This document shows positions 16,814 through 23,095 of a stretch of DNA of 35,951 nucleotides, piece by piece. The position numbers and the translations under genes are program-made. Positions within the stretch are counted from its first letter, which is position 1; the number at the start of each line of letters is the position of its first letter. Below the pieces are notes generated by a model that searched no databases, was not told where the DNA came from, and was given only the letters and a program-made list of their open reading frames with translations. Origin of the DNA: Eubacteriales bacterium (GTDB lineage Bacteria; Bacillota; Clostridia; Oscillospirales; Acutalibacteraceae); NCBI GenBank assembly GCA_029219885.1, contig JAQXUH010000070.1, positions 1 to 35,951 on the forward strand. The letters run 5' to 3'.

Positions 16814-16985
16814 CCGAAACAGCCTCCGTATCTGCATTTTGAGAATACCCGGAGCAATTTGGAATTGACTTTTCTATTGACGGTGCCGCAAGACACAATA
16901 CCGCAACAGACAAAGCTGTAACAAAAAGAGGAATAACAATGCTCTTTATCAATAAATTCCTTCTGTATTTTTCAAGGGCATTCAT
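16806..16985 (-). CDS. Small single-TM protein, first gene of the envelope operon
   Basis: 59 aa (MNALEKYRRNLLIKSIVIPL, then a hydrophobic stretch to about residue 35, then a short polar tail ending AVSDE). It is an N-in type signal anchor with a basic N-terminus. Three points support it as a real gene: it is the first open frame after a good promoter, a GGTGAAA ribosome site is present (weak), and its stop overlaps the next start by 8 bases. Many such small proteins are accessory subunits; no family is recognised. Confidence 0.6.
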   Translation of the reverse strand: MNALEKYRRNLLIKSIVIPLFVTALSVAVLCLAAPSIEKSIPNCSGYSQNADTEAVSDE

Positions 16986-17041
16986 AGCTTTTCACCGTTT
17001 TTTCAAATAATTTTATGGGTGTGCTGATGGTTTTTCGATAT

Positions 17042-17070
17042 ATTATAACATTACATAAGGCATTTGTCAC
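17042..17070 (-). promoter_or_regulatory. SigA-type promoter of the five-gene envelope operon
   Basis: On the minus strand GTGACA (17065-17070), 17 bases, TATAAT (17042-17047). It is back to back with the ddl promoter (17109-17137), leaving a 38-base gap between the two -35 boxes, so a shared regulator could act on both. Confidence 0.75.
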
Positions 17071-17108
17071 TAAATTTTTTAATAATATATAATTAAGAAT
17101 TTATTGTA

Positions 17109-17137
17109 TTGATTATTAACATTTGTTGTGATACAAT
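17109..17137 (+). promoter_or_regulatory. SigA-type promoter of the ddl-argS operon
   Basis: TTGATT (17109-17114), 17 bases, TACAAT (17132-17137). The leader that follows holds an imperfect hairpin with AATCG/CGATT arms and a GCGTATACGC core (about 17148-17177). Confidence 0.65.
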
Positions 17138-17214
17138 ATTATGAATTAAATCGGTTTTGCGTATACGCTTTTTCGATTGAGATTTTACTACTTAGCTTTA
17201 TAGGAGCTGTATAT

Positions 17215-18279
17215 ATGAATAAAATAACACTTGCTATTATTTTCGGAGGTGTGTCCTCCGAGCACGACATAAGCTGTATTTCCGCAAAGGGAATTATATC
17301 AAACATTGATTACAACAAATATAATCTTGTGCTTATCGGAATTACAAAGCAGGGAAAATGGTATATTTTCAATGACAACGTTGACCTGCTGCCAAACGAT
17401 ATGTGGCTTAATTCTCCAAGCCTTGTGCCTGCGTTTATTTCACCTGACGCATCTGTTCACGGCGTAGTAACCGCAAAAGGAGAAATTATCCGCCTTGACG
17501 CAGTATTTCCTGTTCTTCACGGCAAGAACGGTGAGGACGGCACTATTCAGGGACTTCTTCAAATGGCACAAATTCCGTTTGTAGGCTGTGACTGCACTTC
17601 TTCAGGAGTTTGTATGGATAAGGCAATTACAAATTCTGTTGCCGACGCATACTCTATTCCACAAGCTAAATGGTGTGCATTCACCTCATACGATTACAAC
17701 AAAAACCCCGAGCTTTGCCTTGACGAGGCTATACAGAAATTGGGACTGCCTATATTTGTTAAGCCGGCAAATGCAGGCTCATCAGTGGGCATTTCAAAAG
17801 CTCACGACAGAGACGAACTCAGGAGAGCAATGGCTATTGCTTTTAAAGAGGATAAAAAGGCTGTATTGGAGGAGTTTATCAGCGGATTTGAGGTTGAGTG
17901 TGCCGTACTCGGCAACGAAGAGCCTATTGCTGCTGAGGTAGGTCAGATAGTTTCCGCTGCGGAATTTTACGATTTTGACTCTAAATACAACAACCCATCA
18001 TCAGAGCTTCACATTCCTGCTCAAATTCCGCTTGAGAAGAGAAGTGAGGTTCGTGCTCAGGCAATAAAGGCATACAAGGCTATGGGCTGTGAGGGACTTT
18101 CAAGAGTTGACTTTTTCGTTACTGATGACGGCAGAGTTCTTTTAAACGAAATCAACACCATTCCGGGACAGACGCCAATCAGCATGTACCCGAAGCTTTT
18201 TGAGGCAGTAGGCGTACCGTACAAACAGCTTATTGACAGGCTTGTTGACCTGGCACTTAAGCGTGGAGGAATAATATAA
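17215..18279 (+). CDS. ddl: D-alanine--D-alanine ligase
   Basis: 354 aa from the ATG at 17215, with AGGAG 9 bases upstream; the frame is open further up but without an RBS. It joins two D-Ala with ATP for the peptidoglycan precursor. ATP-grasp features are clear: FPVLHGKNGEDGTIQGLL, CMDKAITN, IFVKPANAGSSVGISKA, VLEEFISGFEVE, and the Mg2+-binding VLLNEINTIPGQTP. The omega loop reads AEFYDFDSKY, as in D-Ala-D-Ala enzymes rather than VanA-type D-Ala-D-Lac ligases. First gene of an operon with ywiB, argS and a radical SAM gene. Confidence 0.95.
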   Translation: MNKITLAIIFGGVSSEHDISCISAKGIISNIDYNKYNLVLIGITKQGKWYIFNDNVDLLPNDMWLNSPSLVPAFISPDASVHGVVTAKGEIIRLDAVFPVLHGKNGEDGTIQGLLQMAQIPFVGCDCTSSGVCMDKAITNSVADAYSIPQAKWCAFTSYDYNKNPELCLDEAIQKLGLPIFVKPANAGSSVGISKAHDRDELRRAMAIAFKEDKKAVLEEFISGFEVECAVLGNEEPIAAEVGQIVSAAEFYDFDSKYNNPSSELHIPAQIPLEKRSEVRAQAIKAYKAMGCEGLSRVDFFVTDDGRVLLNEINTIPGQTPISMYPKLFEAVGVPYKQLIDRLVDLALKRGGII

Positions 18280-18294
18280 ATTACAGGAAAGTAT

Positions 18295-18735
18295 ATGGAT
18301 AAGGAAATTAATAACATTCTTTTGGAAGTCATCGGAACGCAGAGAATTGACGGTCAAAAGGACAAAACAGAGCTTACAACAGTAGGCACAATAGAGCATC
18401 AAGAGGACTGCTACATAATTAAATATTCCGAACAGCAGGACCCTCCCTTTGCACCTATTGACGTTACAGTTAAAATTTTCAAGGACGAAAGTCTTGTGGA
18501 AATGACAAGAAGCGGTGCTTACGAATCAAGGCTTATTATAGAGAAGTCAGGCAGAAATCTCTGCCACTACGGAACGGAATACGGCGATATCCTTATGGGT
18601 ATTGCAGGTCATTCCATCGAAACTTCATATGACGGCACAAACGGAAGATTCAGTTTCCGTTACGATATAGATTTAAACGGTGCTTTAGCCTCACGCAACG
18701 AGGTTGAAATGGTATTCAGGAATAATCAGGAGTAA
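18295..18735 (+). CDS. ywiB: DUF1934 (YwiB-like) calycin-type protein
   Basis: 146 aa, rich in short beta strands, matching the YwiB/DUF1934 family: an N-terminal VIGTQRIDGQKDKTEL segment, central VEMTRSGAYESRLIIEKS, and a C-terminal IETSYDGTNGRFSFRYDID. In Bacillus this gene also lies directly upstream of argS, as here (stop at 18735, argS start at 18740). The function is unknown; the fold is thought to be a small beta barrel. The RBS is weak (AGGAAAG). Confidence 0.82.
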   Translation: MDKEINNILLEVIGTQRIDGQKDKTELTTVGTIEHQEDCYIIKYSEQQDPPFAPIDVTVKIFKDESLVEMTRSGAYESRLIIEKSGRNLCHYGTEYGDILMGIAGHSIETSYDGTNGRFSFRYDIDLNGALASRNEVEMVFRNNQE

Positions 18736-18739
18736 AAAG

Positions 18740-20428
18740 ATGTCAAAAATAGTTAAGGAAACAGAAAATATTTTAAAAGAGAAAATCACTCAGGCTATCA
18801 ACTCAGCAATTGAGGCAGGAGATTTGCCACAGGCTGAAGTGCCTGAATTTATAATTGAGGTTCCCTCAAACAAGGCAAACGGCGACTATTCCTCAAACGC
18901 TGCAATGGCAGGTGCAAGAGCATTTAAGAAAGCACCGAGAATGATTGCAGAGAGTATTTTAAGCCACATTGACCTGTCAGACACTTTATTTGAAAAAGCT
19001 GAAATTGCAGGTCCCGGATTTTTAAATTTCTTCCTGTCACAGAAATATTACAGCGAGATTTTAAAGGATGTTATCGACTGCGGTGACAGCTACGGCAAGT
19101 CAGATTACGGACAGGGCAAGAAAGTTCTTGTTGAGTTCGTTTCAGCTAATCCAACAGGCCCTATGCACATCGGAAACGCACGCGGCGGTGCTATCGGCGA
19201 CTGCCTTGCATCAGTTCTTGAGTGGGCAGGCTATGATGTCAGCAGAGAATTTTATGTAAACGATGCCGGCAATCAAATTGAGAAATTCGCATTATCCCTT
19301 GAGGTCAGATATCTTCAGCATTTTGACGACAGCGTAGAGATGCCTGAGGACGCATATCATGGTGCAGATATTACAGAACACGCCGAGAATTTCATTAAGG
19401 AATACGGCGACAAATATGTTAATACTTCATCTGAGGAGAGAAGAAAGGCACTTGTTGACTTTGCTCTTCCTAAGAATATTGCAGGTCTTGAAAGAGACCT
19501 TGGCAGATACAGAATCAAGTATGACAAGTGGTTCAGGGAGTCAACTCTCCACAATGACGGCTCTGTTGATGAGGTTATAAACACACTTAAAGAAAAGGGC
19601 GTTACCTACGAGCAGGATGGTGCTTTATGGTTCAAAGCATCGGAATTCGGCAATGATAAGGATATAGTTCTTATCAGGGCAAACGGACTTCCGACTTATA
19701 TTGTTCCCGATATCGCTTACCACTACAACAAGCTTGTTACAAGAGGATATGACAAGGCAATTGACGTTTTAGGTGCTGACCACCACGGCTATGTACCGAG
19801 AATGAAAGCAGCACTTACTGCATTAGGTCTTGACGCATCAAGGCTTGACGCTGTTATTATGCAGATGGTAAGGCTTGTTCGCGACGGCGAAACAATCAAG
19901 CTTTCAAAGCGTTCAGGCAAGGCAATCACCTTGAACACTCTCATTGATGAGGTTCCTCTTGACGCTGCAAGATTTTTCTTCAATCTTCGTGAGCCTAACT
20001 CTCATTTTGATTTTGACTTGGAGCTTGCCGCTAAAAAATCAAGCGAAAATCCTGTATACTATGTTCAGTACGCTCACGCAAGAATTTGTTCAATTATCAA
20101 AAAAACTGAAGCTGAGGGCGTTGTTCTCAGAACACCTACCGACGAAGAATTGGCACTACTCACTTCCGATGAGGAAAAGGAGCTTATCCGTCATCTTTCT
20201 TCACTTACAGGTGAAATCATTTCTTCGGCTAAATCATACGACCCTGCAAAAATCACTCATTATGTTATTGAGCTTGCTACTCTTTTCCACAAGTTCTACA
20301 ACGCACAGCGTGTTATGGTTGACGATGAGGGACTTATGCAGGCAAGATTGTATCTTTGCCGTGCAGTTAAGGATACAATCAAAAATATTCTTACTATGCT
20401 TAAAATCACTACTCCAGAGGTTATGTAA
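18740..20428 (+). CDS. argS: Arginyl-tRNA synthetase
   Basis: 562 aa from the ATG at 18740, which has AGGAG 8 bases upstream; the frame extends 36 bases up, inside ywiB, without reason to start there. It is a class I synthetase charging tRNA-Arg. The N-terminal Add1 domain (about 1-115) is followed by the HIGH-type motif in SANPTGPMHIGNARGG. The second signature is the non-canonical KLSKRSGKAITL. The C-terminal anticodon-binding DALR domain includes HYVIELATLFHKFYNAQRV. The length is normal. Confidence 0.97.
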   Translation: MSKIVKETENILKEKITQAINSAIEAGDLPQAEVPEFIIEVPSNKANGDYSSNAAMAGARAFKKAPRMIAESILSHIDLSDTLFEKAEIAGPGFLNFFLSQKYYSEILKDVIDCGDSYGKSDYGQGKKVLVEFVSANPTGPMHIGNARGGAIGDCLASVLEWAGYDVSREFYVNDAGNQIEKFALSLEVRYLQHFDDSVEMPEDAYHGADITEHAENFIKEYGDKYVNTSSEERRKALVDFALPKNIAGLERDLGRYRIKYDKWFRESTLHNDGSVDEVINTLKEKGVTYEQDGALWFKASEFGNDKDIVLIRANGLPTYIVPDIAYHYNKLVTRGYDKAIDVLGADHHGYVPRMKAALTALGLDASRLDAVIMQMVRLVRDGETIKLSKRSGKAITLNTLIDEVPLDAARFFFNLREPNSHFDFDLELAAKKSSENPVYYVQYAHARICSIIKKTEAEGVVLRTPTDEELALLTSDEEKELIRHLSSLTGEIISSAKSYDPAKITHYVIELATLFHKFYNAQRVMVDDEGLMQARLYLCRAVKDTIKNILTMLKITTPEVM

Positions 20429-20439
20429 AGGAGAAACAT

Positions 20440-21855
20440 ATGTCACAGTTAAAAAGCAAAGCTCTCCACGCTGTGGGCAACAGGCTTTTCAGGTATATTT
20501 ACAAAGACCCGAAAAAGAATATGCTCAAGCTTATTAAAGTAGGAAAAACCTTTGCAGGCAAAATGTACCCTGAAAGCACTTTTACAAAGCCTGTTGAGAT
20601 TATATCCGACGAGAGCAATATCTGGCATCAATACCTTTTCAGAGGTATTGAGGAAATTGACGCCGACTTTCTCAGGAAAGCTGTTCTCACTTTCGGTATT
20701 GATTTAGGTCTTATCGGAACATCTACACTCAGGAAGAAAAGAGAAGTTGAGGGCTGTAACATTCCTTGGGTAATTCTTATGGACCCAACCTCTGCCTGCA
20801 ATATGAAGTGCAAAGGCTGTTGGGCTGCGGAATACGGCCACAAGTCAAGTCTTACTCTTGATGAAATGAGAAAAGTAATAAGCGAGGCAAAAGCTCTCGG
20901 AACTCATTTTTATATGTTTACAGGCGGCGAGCCTCTTATCAGGAAAGCAGATATTCTCACTCTTGCAAAAGAAAACAGCGACTGTATCTTCCTTGCTTTC
21001 ACCAACGCAACTCTCGTTGATGAAAAATTCTGTGAGGATATGAAGTCCTGCGGTAATCTGGCACTTGCCATTTCTCTTGAGGGTACAGAGGAAACTAATG
21101 ACAGCAGACGCGGCGAGGGTGCTTATCAAAAGACCATTAACGCAATGAAGCTCCTTAAAAAGCATAAATGTCTTTTCGGCACATCTGTGTGCTACACAAG
21201 CCGAAATTACGAGGCTGTTACCTCTGACGAGTTCTACGATTTTATGATTGAAAGTGGTGCAAAATACGCTTGGTACTTCCACTATATGCCGGTCGGAAGT
21301 GATGCAGATACTAATCTTCTTCTCACTCCTGAACAGCGTGAGCACGTTTACAGAGCAATACGTGAAAAGAGAAATTCAAAGACGGGCAAGCCGATTTTCA
21401 CCGTTGACTTCCAGAATGACGGCGAGTTTGTCGGCGGATGTATTGCAGGCGGAAGAAACTACTTCCATATCAATTCCGAGGGCGACGTTGAGCCTTGCGT
21501 ATTCATTCACTATTCCGATTCCAATATCAGAGAAAAGAGTATTCTTGAATGTCTTAAGGCTCCCCTTTTCCGTGAATATTATAAGGGACAGCCGTTTAAC
21601 GATAATATGCTCCGCCCTTGCCCGATGCTTGAAAATCCACAGGCACTGAGAGCACTTGTCAATAAGACAAATGCAAAATCTACAAACCTTATTAAGCCTG
21701 AAAGTGCCGATGAGCTTTGTTCAAAGTGTGACAGCTACGCTAAGGCTTGGGCACCAAAGGCAAAGGAAATTTGGGAGGAAAAGGAAAGATTTCATCCTTT
21801 CACCCAATATTATCGTGATACACCCGAGGGCAAAGCAGAACAAAATAAAAAGTAA
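20440..21855 (+). CDS. Radical SAM protein with SPASM-like C-terminus
   Basis: 471 aa. The SAM-binding [4Fe-4S] motif is CNMKCKGC (Cys120, 124, 127), followed by FTGGEPL and AISLEGTEETND, typical of the radical SAM barrel. After the barrel come Cys residues in GGCIAGGR, EPCVFIHY, RPCPMLEN and LCSKCDSY, suggesting one or two auxiliary clusters as in SPASM/twitch proteins. About 100 N-terminal residues precede the barrel. SPASM proteins often modify peptides, but no precursor peptide is seen nearby, so the substrate is unknown. It lies 11 bases after argS with AAAGGAG upstream, and ends at a strong terminator. Confidence 0.85.
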   Translation: MSQLKSKALHAVGNRLFRYIYKDPKKNMLKLIKVGKTFAGKMYPESTFTKPVEIISDESNIWHQYLFRGIEEIDADFLRKAVLTFGIDLGLIGTSTLRKKREVEGCNIPWVILMDPTSACNMKCKGCWAAEYGHKSSLTLDEMRKVISEAKALGTHFYMFTGGEPLIRKADILTLAKENSDCIFLAFTNATLVDEKFCEDMKSCGNLALAISLEGTEETNDSRRGEGAYQKTINAMKLLKKHKCLFGTSVCYTSRNYEAVTSDEFYDFMIESGAKYAWYFHYMPVGSDADTNLLLTPEQREHVYRAIREKRNSKTGKPIFTVDFQNDGEFVGGCIAGGRNYFHINSEGDVEPCVFIHYSDSNIREKSILECLKAPLFREYYKGQPFNDNMLRPCPMLENPQALRALVNKTNAKSTNLIKPESADELCSKCDSYAKAWAPKAKEIWEEKERFHPFTQYYRDTPEGKAEQNKK

Positions 21856-21864
21856 ATCGCCCAC

Positions 21865-21904
21865 GAAAAAAGCTTGCAGAAATCATAATCTGCAAGCTTT
21901 TGTT
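21865..21904. repeat. 40-base direct repeat, left copy (contains terminator)
   Basis: This 40-base stretch is identical to 23052-23091. It holds the terminator of the radical SAM gene. The two copies bracket two small AT-rich genes; the bases outside the 40 differ at once (C/T on the left, T/A on the right). Confidence 0.92.
21871..21898 (+). terminator. Intrinsic terminator of the ddl-argS-radical SAM operon
   Basis: A 10-bp stem AGCTTGCAGA/TCTGCAAGCT with an 8-base loop, flanked by A-run and T-run (TTTTGTTTTTTG on the plus strand). It lies 15 bases past the stop. Confidence 0.92.
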
Positions 21905-21955
21905 TTTTGTTTGCACAACTTATTCGGTAATTTATTCGAAAATAACTAATTTATA

Positions 21956-21986
21956 TTGACAATAAATTATGTTTATGCTAACATAA
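21956..21986 (+). promoter_or_regulatory. Promoter of the two-gene cassette with an operator-like palindrome
   Basis: TTGACA (21956-21961), 17 bases, TAACAT (21979-21984). A 7-base inverted repeat TTATGTT/AACATAA with a 6-base gap (21967-21973 and 21980-21986) covers the -10, so a dimeric repressor could block transcription. Confidence 0.7.
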
Positions 21987-22017
21987 ATATGAAATAAATG
22001 AGTGAAAGGGAATTTAT

Positions 22018-22515
22018 ATGCAATACGAAACAATTATTTTAGAGTTAATGTCAAGGGTGCAAAAGCTTGAAGAAGAGGTTGAGCAGTTAAAAAGTGTTGT
22101 TTCAAACGGCAGTATTGAGCAGGCTGAAATTCAGCCGAAAAAGAATGTAAAGGTAACTCCTGAAATGACAAGAGAGTGTTATGAGCAGGCAAAAATAGCA
22201 TATAGAAATCATTATGTTTATATTGACGAGTTAGCCGAAGAAGTTTCAAAGAAAACAGGTATGAATTATAATACCGCAAAAATGAATATCGGTTCCATAA
22301 CTAAAATGCTCAGAGGCGAAGAATATAACAGACTTTTAAGTGCAGATGCTTTAGATTTGTGTCTTGGTTGGATATATGAAGATTTCGGCTTGAAAGGGCT
22401 TGAAAACGCCCTTACTGCAACCGAACTGCATATTGAATACCTTAAAACGAAAGATATGGCGACAGCAAAGCTATTGTCTGTATATAATAAGTATAATAAA
22501 AAAGAAAACATTTAA
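22018..22515 (+). CDS. Small protein with N-terminal coiled coil and a domain like the N-terminal head of McrA-type proteins
   Basis: 165 aa. Residues 1-30 form a leucine-rich coiled coil (LELMSRVQKLEEEVEQLKSV). The rest, from about 48, is helical with a pattern I associate with the ScoMcrA-like N-terminal head domain: a Y.DEL...V..KTGMNYNTA motif, then MLRGEEYNRLLSADALDLCL, then an L.NALTATELHIEYLK end. In that family the head domain is normally joined to HNH or other effector domains. Here it stands alone, without any nuclease motif. A DNA- or partner-binding role is inferred only. RBS GAAAGGGA; first gene of the cassette. The assignment is from memory of the pattern. Confidence 0.55.
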   Translation: MQYETIILELMSRVQKLEEEVEQLKSVVSNGSIEQAEIQPKKNVKVTPEMTRECYEQAKIAYRNHYVYIDELAEEVSKKTGMNYNTAKMNIGSITKMLRGEEYNRLLSADALDLCLGWIYEDFGLKGLENALTATELHIEYLKTKDMATAKLLSVYNKYNKKENI

Positions 22516-22559
22516 TTATTTAATTATTCAATTAAAATAGTCAATTCGTTCTATATGTC

Positions 22560-22588
22560 TTAAAAATTTGTTGTATCAAAATTTTTAA
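22560..22588 (+). other. AT-rich hairpin directly before the second cassette gene
   Basis: A perfect 10-bp stem TTAAAAATTT/AAATTTTTAA (22560-22569 with 22579-22588) with a 9-base loop ends two bases before the ribosome site GAGGAG. No T-run follows, so it is not a classical terminator; it may affect mRNA processing or translation. Confidence 0.45.
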
Positions 22589-22606
22589 AGAGGAGAATAA
22601 ATTACA

Positions 22607-23029
22607 ATGCAAAATGTAAGCGATTATCTCAAGGAGTACTACCTGTCAAAAGGAAAAAGAGTTGTTGTAACAACTTTGACCGGAATACAGCGCGAAGTTT
22701 GTTTGTCTGATGATAACAAGTGTTTTTACAGTTATAAAGGACTTGGAAAAAATAATGCTTTAAATTTGAACTGCTTTGACGGTATGGTAGAGTTTATAAG
22801 GCAAAACGGCGGAAGAGTTAAAAAAGGCAGTTGCAGAAAAAGTAAGGTTGGATATGGAAAATGCACTAAAGATACACTACGTTATTACATTGCAACTGAA
22901 TGTTACGGAAGAGCCATAGGAGACTCGTCGCCTGACCCTACTTCCATCGTGTCAGCAATTTTGGAGGACGCAGGAATTTGTAAGAACGAAAGAGGTTACA
23001 TACAATTGTCAAATGACTATATGTTTTAA
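22607..23029 (+). CDS. Cassette protein of unknown function
   Basis: 140 aa, soluble, basic in the middle (GGRVKKGSCRKSKVGYGKC). The N-terminus (MQNVSDYLKEYYLSKGKRVV) and C-terminus (DPTSIVSAILEDAGICKNER) look helical with a beta region between. Five Cys are spread out, without a zinc-ribbon spacing. I do not recognise the family. A clear RBS (GAGGAG) and its place between the upstream small gene and a terminator support it as real. The pair of genes may work together. Confidence 0.7.
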   Translation: MQNVSDYLKEYYLSKGKRVVVTTLTGIQREVCLSDDNKCFYSYKGLGKNNALNLNCFDGMVEFIRQNGGRVKKGSCRKSKVGYGKCTKDTLRYYIATECYGRAIGDSSPDPTSIVSAILEDAGICKNERGYIQLSNDYMF

Positions 23030-23051
23030 TTTTAAACTGTATAGAAAGTAT

Positions 23052-23091
23052 GAAAAAAGCTTGCAGAAATCATAATCTGCAAGCTTTTGTT
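23052..23091. repeat. 40-base direct repeat, right copy (contains terminator)
   Basis: Identical to 21865-21904 over all 40 bases. It lies between the second cassette gene and the convergent feoB stop. Confidence 0.92.
23058..23085. terminator. Bidirectional terminator between the cassette and feoB
   Basis: A 10-bp stem AGCTTGCAGA/TCTGCAAGCT with an A-run before and TTTTG after, so it can act on both strands: it lies 28 bases past the cassette stop and 10 bases past the feoB stop. Confidence 0.88.
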
Positions 23092-23095
23092 ATAT

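Noticed and set aside
17215-18279. Van-type D-Ala-D-Lac or D-Ala-D-Ser ligase (vancomycin resistance)
   Set aside because: The omega loop FYDFDSKY is that of housekeeping D-Ala-D-Ala ligases, and no vanH/vanX neighbour is present.
20845-21345. 166-codon minus-strand open frame
   Set aside because: It is antisense to the radical SAM domain and has no RBS or recognisable product.
20440-21855. Peptide-modifying (RiPP) cluster around the radical SAM gene
   Set aside because: No short precursor-like gene, transporter or peptidase is next to it; the neighbours are argS and the separate cassette.
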